Shown: one piece after another, positions 9,873 through 18,956 of the stretch
How the letters are laid out: the number at the start of each line of letters is the position of its first letter
Position numbering within the stretch: position 1 is the first letter of the stretch
Assembly (NCBI RefSeq): GCF_002368035.1
Contig: NZ_AP018222.1
Coordinates: 62,001 to 126,000 of the forward strand
DNA: 64,000 bases
Source: Nostoc linckia NIES-25
GTDB taxonomy: Bacteria; Cyanobacteriota; Cyanobacteriia; Cyanobacteriales; Nostocaceae
Direction of reading: 5' to 3'
Notes under the pieces: model-generated
The model's database searches: none
The model's input: only the letters and a program-made list of their open reading frames with translations
What the model was told of the DNA's origin: nothing
Made by a program: the position numbers and the translations under genes

Positions 9873-10841
9873 ATGGATAAATGTGTTGTGGGTGAGACTG
9901 TGTTTTTCAGCGTTGTGATACCGACTTATAATCGCCGTCCGATTTTAGAAAAGTGCCTCCGTGCTTTGGAGGTGCAGGAGTTAAGTCAGCCAAGTTCGGT
10001 TACTAATTACGAGATTGTCTTGGTAGATGATGGTTCTACTGACGGCACACTGGAGTGGTTAACAGCGCATAAAGAAGAGTTTCCCCATGTGCGATGGTTT
10101 GTGCAAGATCATGCAGGGCCAGCAGCAGCGCGGAATTTAGGGGTAGAACAGGCGCTAGGAGACACGATTATCTTTATTGATAGCGATTTAGTAGTACTGA
10201 AGAATTTCCTGCAAGCTCATGGTAACGCACTAGTGCAGGGAAAAGAGAAATTGGGGAGCGATCGCTTTTTCACTTACGGCGCAGTTATCAACACTTGTAA
10301 TTTCGACAATCCAACAGCTGAACCTTACAAAGTCACAGATTTTTCAGCAGCTTTTTTTGCTACGGGAAATGTCGCAATTCCTAAACATTGGCTGGAAAAA
10401 GCGGGACTTTTTGATACCAGTTTCCAACTCTATGGCTGGGAAGATTTAGAATTAGGAGTGCGGCTGAAAAATCTAGGGTTGACACTAATTAAATGTCCCG
10501 AAGCTGTAGGCTATCACTGGCATCCTCCCTTTAATTTAGAACAAATTAAAAGTTTAATCGACAAAGAAATTCAACGCGGACGTATGGGGGTTTTGTTTTA
10601 TCAAAAACATCCTACATGGGAAGTGCGAATGATGATTCAAATGACTTGGCTGCATCGCTTACTTTGGGGTATTCTTTCACTCAATGGCGCATTAAACGAA
10701 CAAACAATGGCTCCATTTTTGCAATGGTTAATCAACTTGGGTAAACCACAATTAGCTTTAGAAATTGCCCGAATTTTTCTCAATTGGTACAACGTGAAGG
10801 GTGTTTATCAAGCTTATGCTGAAATGCAGCAAACATCGTGA
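9873..10841 (+). CDS. Family 2 glycosyltransferase
   Basis: A 322-residue GT2 enzyme of GT-A fold. Visible motifs are VVIPTYNR, VDDGSTDGT for the nucleotide sugar, IFIDSDLV as the DxD-like metal site, and YGWEDLELGVRLKNLG, the ED motif near the acceptor site. No membrane segment is clear, so it is probably cytosolic or peripheral. The acceptor is unknown, and neighbours give no pathway. The ATG at 9873 lies directly after GGAG with no spacing; a GTG at 9888 would sit about 15 nt from the same GGAG, so the exact start is uncertain. Confidence 0.82.
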   Translation: MDKCVVGETVFFSVVIPTYNRRPILEKCLRALEVQELSQPSSVTNYEIVLVDDGSTDGTLEWLTAHKEEFPHVRWFVQDHAGPAAARNLGVEQALGDTIIFIDSDLVVLKNFLQAHGNALVQGKEKLGSDRFFTYGAVINTCNFDNPTAEPYKVTDFSAAFFATGNVAIPKHWLEKAGLFDTSFQLYGWEDLELGVRLKNLGLTLIKCPEAVGYHWHPPFNLEQIKSLIDKEIQRGRMGVLFYQKHPTWEVRMMIQMTWLHRLLWGILSLNGALNEQTMAPFLQWLINLGKPQLALEIARIFLNWYNVKGVYQAYAEMQQTS

Positions 10842-10850
10842 GGAAAAGTC

Positions 10851-11224
10851 TAGGAATTCAGAATTCAGAATTCAGGAGTCAGAATTAGAATACTTGCTGA
10901 GGTACAGATCTTTGTAGGGGCACAACAATGTTCATTGGTGTCAACTTAAGCTAGAAATAGCTTCGGTGTTGGCTTCCTCACCCGCCAAGAAATAAATTTC
11001 TTGGCTAATAGCTCAAGTCTACTGAAGTAGACTCAAAATATTGGGGGATATTTAGTAATCTTTAGATTACTTTTGCTATGAGCAAGGAACTTCAGTTCCT
11101 TGCGGGACATTGGTTTTACGTTAAGTTGACACCAATGAACAATGCTAAAGCCCCTACCCGTGTACTTCATTTACCTGAAAAATGCTGTATATTCTGAATT
11201 CTGAATTCTGACTCCTGAATTCTA
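10851..11224. repeat. GAATTCA heptad hairpin interrupted by element A
   Basis: Heptad runs of GAATTCA type at 10851-10890 and their reverse complement at 11190-11224 flank element A copy 2. They could pair as a long hairpin if element A were absent. This suggests element A entered an older heptad-repeat palindrome. Confidence 0.6.
10914..11157. mobile_element. Element A copy 2 (MITE-like, 244 bp)
   Basis: It begins GTAGGGGCACAACAATG and ends with CCCCTAC; the inner ends are TTGGTGTCAACTTAAG and CGTTAAGTTGACACCAA. The termini match the other element A copies, but the interior differs: it contains AAGGAACTTCAGTTCCTTG instead of the GGGGAGGGG hairpin. Its right end equals the reversed left end of copy 1. 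Confidence 0.8.
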
Positions 11225-12247
11225 AATTACATTGACTGCCGATTCTAACATTCGTATTCTTCCAGTATCGGCATCTATTTCTACTTCTGTGCCAATTGGT
11301 AAGGTAAATTTATCTTTAATGTGGCCAATCATTGAACCGTACCAAGCAGGAATTCCTAAAGGAAGTATGTGGTCTTGTAATACTTGGATTAAGGGAAATG
11401 ATGGTTCATCTCCAAGACTACAATTAGTACATTGCCCAAATATAAAGCCAGAAATTTGGTTAAGTATGCCAGCAGTTTTTAACTGGGTTAGCATTCTATC
11501 TACACGGTAAACATCCTCGCCAATTTCTTCTATAAACAAGATACTTTTGTTCCAAGAAGGTAGATAAGGCGAACCTACCATCGCTGACAATACTGATAAG
11601 TTTCCACCTATAAGTTTACCCTTCGCTTTTCCTGGTGCTATTGTCTCTACTTGCACTTCTTTAGCGTTAGAATTTTGCATGGTGACGGCTTCACCATTAA
11701 ATAAAATCCGCTTGAAATAATCCACTGTAAACTGATTCCAGGTAGACGTGGCTACAGGGCCGTGAAAAGTAATTAGCCGACTACGAGCATTAATCGCTAA
11801 CAATAAAGTAGTAATATCGCTGTACCCTATGAGGATTTTGGGATTAGAGCGAATCAGTGAATAGTTTAGTAAAGGTAAAATGCGATTACAGCCCCAACCA
11901 CCACGCATGGCAATTATTCCTTTGATGGAGCGATCGCTAAACATAGAGTTTACATCATCGGCGCGATCGCTATCTCTACCAGCTAAATAACCATAACGAT
12001 CTAAAATATGCTTCCCTTGCTTGACTTTTAACCCTAATTGTGAAATGGATTTCTCTGCTGCTTCGATTTCTTTGGCGTCAACGATACCCGCAGGAGCAAT
12101 TAATCCCACGGTGTCGCCTACTTGGAGGCGTGGGGGTTTAAGGACGGTGTTTAAGGATAGCTTACCTTCAGCCGTAAGTATTGGTATTTGGGTGGCTAAG
12201 GTAACTAGTCCACAAGTTGTGAGAAATTGCCGACGGTTGATAGTCAT
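11222..12247 (-). CDS. S66 family LD-carboxypeptidase-like protein with export signal
   Basis: A 341-residue serine peptidase of family S66, which includes LdcA (murein tetrapeptide LD-carboxypeptidase) and MccF. The N-terminus, NRRQFLTTCGLVTLATQIP, is a twin-arginine-type signal, so the enzyme probably acts in the periplasm on peptidoglycan peptides. Family landmarks are AMRGGWGCNRILPLL, GYSDIT with the nucleophile serine, FIEEIGED with the catalytic glutamate, and IGHIKDKFTLPIG with the catalytic histidine. The triad appears complete. The gene stands alone between repeats and the KGK gene terminator. Recycling of cell-wall peptides is inference. Confidence 0.85.
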   Translation of the reverse strand: MTINRRQFLTTCGLVTLATQIPILTAEGKLSLNTVLKPPRLQVGDTVGLIAPAGIVDAKEIEAAEKSISQLGLKVKQGKHILDRYGYLAGRDSDRADDVNSMFSDRSIKGIIAMRGGWGCNRILPLLNYSLIRSNPKILIGYSDITTLLLAINARSRLITFHGPVATSTWNQFTVDYFKRILFNGEAVTMQNSNAKEVQVETIAPGKAKGKLIGGNLSVLSAMVGSPYLPSWNKSILFIEEIGEDVYRVDRMLTQLKTAGILNQISGFIFGQCTNCSLGDEPSFPLIQVLQDHILPLGIPAWYGSMIGHIKDKFTLPIGTEVEIDADTGRIRMLESAVNVI

Positions 12248-12373
12248 AAATTGGGGACTGGGGATTGGGTACTGGGTATTGGGTTAGGAAAATTGTTCTT
12301 TAGTCGCTAATATCTAGTCCCTAGTATCCAGTTTTGTATAGAGTAGTTATAGCAAGCGTAATTCATCCGTCAA

Positions 12374-12410
12374 CAAAAAGATTCCTAATTTCTTTAGAAG
12401 TCAGGAATCT
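12374..12410 (-). terminator. Rho-independent terminator of the dynamin-KGK unit
   Basis: On the minus strand an AGATTCCTGACTTCT arm pairs with AGAAATTAGGAATCT and is followed by TTTTTG. It lies about 56 bp after the stop of the KGK gene, the right position to end the two-gene transcript. Confidence 0.75.
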
Positions 12411-12465
12411 CAATCTTTCGGTTTTTACAAATCAAATAGCATTGCTAAATGTCAGTTTTGTTTGA

Positions 12466-12828
12466 CTAATTTTCCTCTTGAATCATGCGGCGAAGATCGT
12501 CAAGAGGTGATTCTGGTTCGGTGATTTCTACATCTTCCTCTTGAGCATAAAATTCAACACTTATTTTAAATTTAACTTTCCCCTTTTTCCAGCTTTGAGA
12601 ACCGAGTGTTAAAATTTCGCAATCTATACCCTTCTGAAACCAATTCACATTCGGAGGTTGTTTTAGGTTGACTCCTTGTCTTATTAATTCTTGATTCAAT
12701 ACATTTGATAGCGTAGAGTTAGATGAGGTTTCCATTGCTTGTTGAAATTTAGCAACTTTATATGTATTAATTCCAAAGTCCAAAACGTCACCATCGTTAC
12801 ATTCTATTGGCTTAAATTCATTTGGCAT
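12466..12828 (-). CDS. KGK-domain protein
   Basis: A 120-residue protein resembling the KGK family of cyanobacteria. The signature WKKGKVKFKISVEF follows GIDCEILTLG, and the C-terminus ends in the typical ESPLDDLRRMIQEEN. The family has no established function. It starts 39 bp downstream of the dynamin-like GTPase gene and shares a terminator with nothing else, so the two are probably co-transcribed. A role linked to membrane remodelling is a guess from that linkage only. Confidence 0.78.
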   Translation of the reverse strand: MPNEFKPIECNDGDVLDFGINTYKVAKFQQAMETSSNSTLSNVLNQELIRQGVNLKQPPNVNWFQKGIDCEILTLGSQSWKKGKVKFKISVEFYAQEEDVEITEPESPLDDLRRMIQEEN

Positions 12829-12867
12829 AGGAACTCCAATTGTTGAGATTTTTATGATTTATTTATG

Positions 12868-15345
12868 CTAAACCTGTTGTAGCCCATCAATTAACCCATC
12901 TGAAATCATAAACCCATTGGTAGCTGTATTTAATACCTCAGGATTAAAATAGATAAATTCAGTATCACCAATTACAGGCAAAAAATGGTCAGATAATTGC
13001 ATTGCTTGTAAACAAAGATTGATACTAGAAGCTGCTGAATTATATGTTTCAATATTTGCTTCCAGAACATTCAATAATCGTCGATTAGCGGCAATTTTCG
13101 CTTCAGCTTCTTGTTCGAGTGTTTTCTCTAAATAAGCACGTGCCTGTGGATATTGCTGCAAAATGTCATCTGCTTGTTGCTCAGCCATTGGTAATAACTG
13201 AGTTTTCAAAATTTGGTTGATGGTTTGGCGGAAAGATTTGCGAATAGTTTGAGAAACTTTTGGCTCAAAATCTAACTTCAATAATTGCCTAATCGCTGGT
13301 TCTGCTTCGACGATACTTTCAGCGTCGTAAGTTTGGGAGGTTTGTAATAAAGTCTGGCGAAATTGATATATGGAAAAAGTGCCTTCGTCGTAAAATCTGG
13401 GACTTTCTCGCACAAAGCGATCGCACTCTACGCTAGCTGCACTGACTACTGCTTGAGTCACTAGTTTTTCTAAATTTCTAATCTCTTGTTCAATGCCGCC
13501 ATCATTATCTAATAAGCGATACAATTGGCGATAATATTCTGATTTGCGAATTTTTTCTAACAATCGCTGAAAAAAGCTGGCAATTATTTGCTGAGAAGAT
13601 TCAATTAAAATATCTTCTAATTGATTTGCTAAGTAATAAAATGCCTCCACTAAAATTGCTAGTAAAGGTGCAGTGGCATTGCGAGGGTGGCTGATTGTTG
13701 CACGTCGATAAGCATAAGCTACTGAAAAAGTATCTAGTAACTCATCTAAACGGCGAATCATTCGCGATTGTAATTGCTTAAAATCTGTTTCAAAAACATC
13801 ACAAGAACTACCAGCTATTAGGTTAATTTCTTCTTTAATATGCTGATTAAAGTCTTTCCCAATTTGCTGGAGTTGCTGATTGAGGCGTTGTAATTCTTGC
13901 GCCTTCATTGTCTCAATTTCTTGTGGCTGACTATCTAAATTGCGTTGGGAACTTTGATAATGTTTTTTCAGTTTTATACAAATGTCTTCCAAGTCATTAG
14001 CAAGGTTTTTAAATAATTGCGGGCGTTTTTCTTCTGTCAAATAACGAGCGATCGCGGTGCGAAATTCCTCAATTCCACTATCATCGATTAGTTGTTCTAT
14101 GAGTTCATTTCCCCAATCTGCTAAAATCCGCACATAATTTTGATTCGGCGTTTCAAAACCGTTAACAGAAACGCGGAATTTTGTGGAAGATAACTTTCCA
14201 GAATTTACACAGTAATTATTAAAGGCATAGACAAATTGTGGTGTATCTTCTTTACCATCTAAACTTTTGACACTTTCAGCAAAAAAAGAATCTAAACCAA
14301 ATCTATCTTTTGCACTTGTTTGTTTAATCTGACTGCCATAAAATCCTAATAATCCGCTAGTTTTATAAACCCTATTTGTATCGCGAAACTGCCCATTAAT
14401 CAAATCATCTAATCGTTGACGTAGCTGAGTATTATACCAAGTCTCATCAATGCGGTTGAAGACATAGAAAACGCGATCGCGTACTCCCGCATTTTGTCGC
14501 ATTAATTCTAAAAGCTGTGTTTCTTCTTTTGTCATGTCACCCGCGGAAGCAGGTTTTAGCACGCATACTACCGCCGAAGTATCGGGATGTTGAATTTTGG
14601 CATAAGTTAGCTGTGCATCTTTTTCCACAGGCGCATCGATACCAGGCGTATCGATAATTACATTTCCATCTTGCAGTAAAGGATGGTTGCAGTAATATTC
14701 TATCCGCTTCAATACCGCGCTATTACTACCACGACGCGCATATCCAGCAGCTTCCTTGAGATTAGAAAAGTTAAATTGCTCCATTGAATATGTAGCATTA
14801 TTAACAGTGTAGATGCGATCGCGGTTTGCTGTATATCCCTCCAGCAACAAGATTAACGCCTTCGCCTGTTTTGCACGTTCTGATTTACTCTCACCACCTT
14901 CTTGCTCAATAATTTTATCACTTCGGAATAGCAAGTCAATTAAATTATTATTTTGGTTTATATTATCTAGTGTTTTAAATCCTAGTTGCTGACACAAGAA
15001 AACTGCTTGTTCTCGAATTTCTGCTTCACTTAAAAAGGTTAAAACAACGCGTTCTTTATCTAGTTCTGCATACTCTATTTTGCATTCTGTACCTGTAGCG
15101 TGTCCCTCTGCACTATACAGTAATTCTCTTTCCAAGAGTGCATTGATGAGCATTGATTTACCAGCGCTAAATGCACCTGCAAACACAATTTCAAACTTGG
15201 GAGAAATCGCTTTATTTAAAGAAGTTTGTACAAATGTAATATCTTGAGAACGTAGCGTTGGTTCTTGCTGTAAAAGTTGTAATATTGACTCTACTTGTTG
15301 TTTCAAATTTTTGCACTGAAGCGGTAGATCGGACATATTCTGCAT
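12868..15345 (-). CDS. Bacterial dynamin-like GTPase
   Basis: An 825-residue large GTPase of the dynamin superfamily. The GTPase domain has P-loop GAFSAGKS (residues 57-64), a conserved threonine region (HATGTECKIEY), DTPGID as G3, and FNRID as the G4-like motif. Long helical segments follow, consistent with the stalk and assembly regions, and a hydrophobic or paddle-like stretch (ILVEAFYYLANQLEDILI). A smaller dynamin-like protein of a Nostoc species is known to bind and tubulate lipid; this protein is longer than that one, as far as I recall. It heads a two-gene unit with the KGK gene. Membrane fission, thylakoid upkeep or stress repair are possible roles. Confidence 0.83.
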   Translation of the reverse strand: MQNMSDLPLQCKNLKQQVESILQLLQQEPTLRSQDITFVQTSLNKAISPKFEIVFAGAFSAGKSMLINALLERELLYSAEGHATGTECKIEYAELDKERVVLTFLSEAEIREQAVFLCQQLGFKTLDNINQNNNLIDLLFRSDKIIEQEGGESKSERAKQAKALILLLEGYTANRDRIYTVNNATYSMEQFNFSNLKEAAGYARRGSNSAVLKRIEYYCNHPLLQDGNVIIDTPGIDAPVEKDAQLTYAKIQHPDTSAVVCVLKPASAGDMTKEETQLLELMRQNAGVRDRVFYVFNRIDETWYNTQLRQRLDDLINGQFRDTNRVYKTSGLLGFYGSQIKQTSAKDRFGLDSFFAESVKSLDGKEDTPQFVYAFNNYCVNSGKLSSTKFRVSVNGFETPNQNYVRILADWGNELIEQLIDDSGIEEFRTAIARYLTEEKRPQLFKNLANDLEDICIKLKKHYQSSQRNLDSQPQEIETMKAQELQRLNQQLQQIGKDFNQHIKEEINLIAGSSCDVFETDFKQLQSRMIRRLDELLDTFSVAYAYRRATISHPRNATAPLLAILVEAFYYLANQLEDILIESSQQIIASFFQRLLEKIRKSEYYRQLYRLLDNDGGIEQEIRNLEKLVTQAVVSAASVECDRFVRESPRFYDEGTFSIYQFRQTLLQTSQTYDAESIVEAEPAIRQLLKLDFEPKVSQTIRKSFRQTINQILKTQLLPMAEQQADDILQQYPQARAYLEKTLEQEAEAKIAANRRLLNVLEANIETYNSAASSINLCLQAMQLSDHFLPVIGDTEFIYFNPEVLNTATNGFMISDGLIDGLQQV

Positions 15346-15467
15346 CCTAATAATATTTATGTATATATTAGTGATATTTATTGTGTTAATGGCTCAGTAA
15401 AATTCCTGAGATATTTGCGTTTAATTGCTAGATGTTACTAAAAAGGCTAATTAATAACTATAGAATA

Positions 15468-15869
15468 ATGAAAGTTTTTGTTCTCAGATTAAAACCCCAC
15501 GACGATTTAAAACAAAGCTTAAACAATTTTGTTATACAAGAAGACATTAAAGCAGGATTTATATTAAGTGCTATTGGTAGCCTACAAAAAGCCAAAATTC
15601 GCTTTGCTAATCAAGTAATTAGTACTGTATTAACCGAAAAATTTGAAATCATCGCGCTTAATGGTACAATAGCAACTACAGGCGTGCATTTGCATATCGC
15701 TGTTTCCGATTGAGAAGGCAAAACTATCGGAGGACATCTCGACTATGGATGCATTATCTACACATCTGCTGAAATAGTTATTGGTGCAAGTGAGGTATTT
15801 ATATTTAATAGAAAATTTGACGCACAAACAGGTTACCAAGAACTAGAAATTATCCGCGATCGCTCATAA
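15468..15869 (+). pseudogene. PCC/DUF296-domain gene with an in-frame TGA
   Basis: The frame from ATG 15468 encodes MKVFVLRLKPHDDLK to GVHLHIAVSD, stops at TGA 15711-15713, and resumes without any frame change as EGKTIGGHLDYGC to EIIRDRS with a stop at 15869. The two parts together make a complete PCC (plant and prokaryote conserved, DUF296) domain of about 133 residues. The expected residue at the stop is often serine, so TCA to TGA is a likely single change. It may be a fresh pseudogene, a sequencing error, or a read-through case; nothing supports selenocysteine. Confidence 0.8.
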
Positions 15870-16035
15870 ATACTGTTGCATCAAAATAAGGCTATTTCAT
15901 TAGCCATTCTCTTTTAATATATGCAGAATAATTATTATTAGCTCGATTTTATAGCAACTCTAAATCTTTCCTGAAAAATCTATTGCCTCTTTTACGTCAT
16001 CACTGTTGTCAAACAAAATTAAAATATGATTTGTT

Positions 16036-16440
16036 ATGCAACCTTCTCTAGCTCTTGATAGCTTAAATATTCTCGTAGTTGAAGATGATGATGATATTCG
16101 CTGTTTTATTACTACAGTATTGGAAACAGATGGCGCTATCGTCGAAGCAGTTCCATCTGCCGCAGAAGCACTGAAAATTTTACCCCAATTGCAACCTGAT
16201 ATCTTAATTTCTGATATAGGTATGCCTAACGAAGATGGCTACACCTTAATCCGGAAAATACGTGCGCTTAAGCCAGACATGGGTGGAAAAGTCCCAGCTA
16301 TTGCCTTAACTGCTTTTGGCGACAGTGAAAGCCGGATTCGCGCTTTGGAAGCTGGCTTTCAAACTCATGTATCTAAACCAGTTTATCCAGAAGAACTAGT
16401 TGAGATTGTCGCTGATTTGTTTGCTTCTTGTAATTGGTAA
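16036..16440 (+). CDS. Single-domain response regulator (CheY-like)
   Basis: A 134-residue receiver domain. The acidic pocket is VVEDDDD, the phospho-acceptor aspartate is in ILISDIGMP, the switch threonine lies in ALTAFG, and the lysine is in HVSKPVYP. There is no output domain, so it must act through a partner, such as a kinase in a phosphorelay. No kinase gene is adjacent; the nearest sensor kinase in the window is 22 kb away at 38324. It converges with the deacetylase gene, leaving only 11 bp between stops. Confidence 0.9.
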   Translation: MQPSLALDSLNILVVEDDDDIRCFITTVLETDGAIVEAVPSAAEALKILPQLQPDILISDIGMPNEDGYTLIRKIRALKPDMGGKVPAIALTAFGDSESRIRALEAGFQTHVSKPVYPEELVEIVADLFASCNW

Positions 16441-16451
16441 CGAGGCTATTT

Positions 16452-17435
16452 TTACCTTTTTTGAGGTACTAGTACAGGTAGCTTACGAACACCAGCTACA
16501 GATTTGGCGTGTTGTCCAACAGTCAAAACATTGAACTGACTCGTTATCATTTCTAGACTTTTATTCACCACTGCCAGTTTTTTGTATGTGGGGACATCCA
16601 TACCCGGAAAAAATGATAACTCTGGCACGTCTTCTTGACTTAAAAAGTCTGTGGGATGGAGTAATAAAGATGGTTGGGTGCGTGTAAGTTTGCACAGCCA
16701 CAAAGCAATTCTCAAATAAAATAATGCCAACCCGCTAGAAAATCTAGTCAAATACATGATGTAGCTGAAGTGAATTGGCACCTTGAAAATTGGCATGGTG
16801 GTAACAGGAATTTCAGTCAGTCTATCCTTACCCATTTGCCATTGGTAGGGGTTTAGAGGTTGCAAAGCATCTTTGAAATTACCAAACAAAGCTTCCCGTT
16901 TTTTGCGTTCTTCCTTGCTGAGTTTACAAGTCATCAAATAATAAGCTCGCGCTACTGGCCCCAAAATTGTGGGAAAAGTTGAAGCATCATATTCATACCC
17001 GCGTCGTGCTAAGACTTTCAATACTCCTGGGGAAAAGCTGTATCCAGGGCCGCGAAAGCCTATAGGTTGTTGATAAGTGACGCGCTTGATATGTTCTTCA
17101 GCCATAGCCACTTCTTCTTCTATTTCGCTCTCAGAATAGAGATGCAGCCAAGGAGAGTGGTAGAATGAGTGGTTGCCGATTTCATGACCGGCGTTGGCGA
17201 TCGCTTTTATTGCCTGATGATTTTTTTCTAGCGCTGCATCTTGACCGACAATGAATACTGTGATTGTCAAATTCCATTGCTTAAGAATTTCTAAAAAACG
17301 CGGTACTGCAATATCTAAATAAGAAGGAAAACTCTCCCAACCTGGAGCGCCTTGATTTTTCAGATAAGACCAAATATTATCTAAATCTAAAGAAAGACTG
17401 GCTATTGGTTTATTTGCTTTTCCTTTGGTTTTCAT
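16452..17435 (-). CDS. Polysaccharide deacetylase family protein
   Basis: A 327-residue protein with a NodB-homology fold (carbohydrate esterase 4 type). Visible are SLDLDN near the N-terminus for the catalytic or metal aspartates, EIGNHSFYHSPW with the paired metal histidines, and GFRGPGYSFS. No signal peptide is seen. It likely removes acetyl groups from an N-acetylated sugar of a polysaccharide or glycolipid; the substrate cannot be read from the sequence. A hydrophobic segment near residue 240 may be a membrane-contact region. Confidence 0.8.
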   Translation of the reverse strand: MKTKGKANKPIASLSLDLDNIWSYLKNQGAPGWESFPSYLDIAVPRFLEILKQWNLTITVFIVGQDAALEKNHQAIKAIANAGHEIGNHSFYHSPWLHLYSESEIEEEVAMAEEHIKRVTYQQPIGFRGPGYSFSPGVLKVLARRGYEYDASTFPTILGPVARAYYLMTCKLSKEERKKREALFGNFKDALQPLNPYQWQMGKDRLTEIPVTTMPIFKVPIHFSYIMYLTRFSSGLALFYLRIALWLCKLTRTQPSLLLHPTDFLSQEDVPELSFFPGMDVPTYKKLAVVNKSLEMITSQFNVLTVGQHAKSVAGVRKLPVLVPQKR

Positions 17436-18116
17436 TATTATTTCAAGTATTTATTTCAAAATAAAGATTGTTTCTAAAATCAGCGTTTTTTAATTGCTGG
17501 CGATTAATATATCATAAATAGAACATATTTAAACGTATATAAGTAAGTTTTAGCGATCGCCAGCATTTACAATCAGATTTTCATAACTGAGTTTAACAAT
17601 GTAGCCTAGTTTGTAGTTGATGTGCGCCCCAGAAATCTCCATTACAAAAGTGTACTCAAGAAATGATAATTGCCGCTACTACAATCAACGTCTGTAATTT
17701 GGTAGATGAAATTTTGGCAGAATCAGGATTTATTGAAAGGGAGCAGATTCGCTCAATCATTCTCGATAATGTTTAACACAATTGCATTCCTAAATGAATT
17801 GTGAAATTAGTCGTGGAGGTAGGTAATAGGCAATACATTTTTTCGCGAATAATTTAAGCTTGCTAAAGCCAGTTTAAAAAATACAATATGAAATTTGTGT
17901 AAACTTCATATAAATTTTGTGTATTTATACTTATTAGATTGGATTTTTGTAAGTATTATGCTGGTAACAGTATTAGTAAATGTTAGTACAAAAGTCCTGC
18001 TGCCAGTACGGTAGTTAACACTTAATTTTGGATTAAGATTAGTAATTTTAATATTCAAGAAACCAGATCGTTGAAGAAGCAGCGATACAAACACTTCAAA
18101 TTGAGGGCTATATCCG
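17436..18116. other. Spacer with a possible gene fragment
   Basis: This 681-bp spacer contains a 37-codon frame at 17663-17776 (MIIAATTINVCNLVDEILAE and on) that reads like protein but matches nothing I recognise. The rest is AT-rich and probably contains the promoter of the PEP-CTERM gene at 18117. No RNA gene is seen. Confidence 0.45.
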
Positions 18117-18809
18117 ATGCAAAAGTCTTACAAACTGACAATTACGGCTGCTATTGTTGGATTCGGATTAGGAATGATGAATACAGCGCAAGCAGCAATT
18201 TTAAATCTGAGTGCGTCTAGCCAAGGTTGGTGGAGTACGACTGAGAGTAATACAAACGATAACACTAACTACATAACTGGAGACGCACGGGGTAGGAGTT
18301 TCCGTAATTTTTTTACTTTCGATCTTGGTGCGATAGGAGAAGTGTCTTCAGCAACCCTACAAGTTCAACGATTTGATGGTTCAGAAAATGGAATAAAAAC
18401 TCTAGGCTTATTTGATGTTTCGACACCTGCTGATATACTAAGCCAAAAAGTTAATAGCCCCAATGACACTATTTATAGCGATTTGGGAAGTGGTAAAAAC
18501 TATGGAACTTTTGATGTTAGTAGTTCTGGCGATTCAAACGAAATTTTGAATTTTGTTCTCAACTCTGATGCCATTGCAGATATTAACTCCAGAAGCGGGC
18601 AATTTTTCTCTATTGGAGGTGCGCTTTTAGGCCAATTTGGAATTGATGATAATCTTTTCTCCGGTAGCGGTGATGGTAGTCTCGCAACACTTGTAGTCGA
18701 TACCGATTCTGCCACGGTTCCAGAACCTTATACCGTTGGTGGGATAGCAGTTGCTGGTGTTGCAGGTTTGTGGTTAAAGCGCAAACGAAAAGCGTCTTTA
18801 AAAGTATAG
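18117..18809 (+). CDS. PEP-CTERM sorting-domain protein, 230 aa
   Basis: An exported protein with a signal peptide (MQKSYKLTITAAIVGFGLG to AQAA) and a C-terminal VPEPYTVGG motif, a hydrophobic stretch and the basic tail KRKRK. The middle, with GRSFRNFFTFDLG and later AATLQVQR-like strands, resembles beta-sandwich (DNRLRE-like) surface domains; this is tentative. GAGG at 18103 precedes the ATG by 10 nt. Together with the gene at 3004 it implies an exosortase elsewhere in the genome. The two PEP-CTERM tails share the form VPEP-x-TVGGIA. Confidence 0.82.
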   Translation: MQKSYKLTITAAIVGFGLGMMNTAQAAILNLSASSQGWWSTTESNTNDNTNYITGDARGRSFRNFFTFDLGAIGEVSSATLQVQRFDGSENGIKTLGLFDVSTPADILSQKVNSPNDTIYSDLGSGKNYGTFDVSSSGDSNEILNFVLNSDAIADINSRSGQFFSIGGALLGQFGIDDNLFSGSGDGSLATLVVDTDSATVPEPYTVGGIAVAGVAGLWLKRKRKASLKV

Positions 18810-18860
18810 ATTTTAACGTGAGTTTCTAAAGGAGACTAGCGTTAAAAGGGAACAGGGAAC

Positions 18861-18920
18861 GCAATACGGTTCGGTTAAGATCCCCCCGCCTACGGCGACC
18901 CCCTTTTTAAGGGGGTAAAA
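18861..18920. repeat. 60-bp repeat, copy 1
   Basis: It reads GCAATACGGTTCGGTTAAG at the left and ends with a CCCCCTTTTTAAGGGGG palindrome. An almost identical reverse-complement copy lies at 29647-29706. It sits between the convergent PEP-CTERM and GTPase genes. Confidence 0.85.
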
Positions 18921-18956
18921 GAGGGTTATAAGCCCATTTCAGGAACGAAGCTACAT

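Noticed and set aside
15711..15713. Selenocysteine at the in-frame TGA of the DUF296 gene
   Set aside because: No selenocysteine insertion structure was evident, and the family normally has serine or similar here; a nonsense change is simpler.
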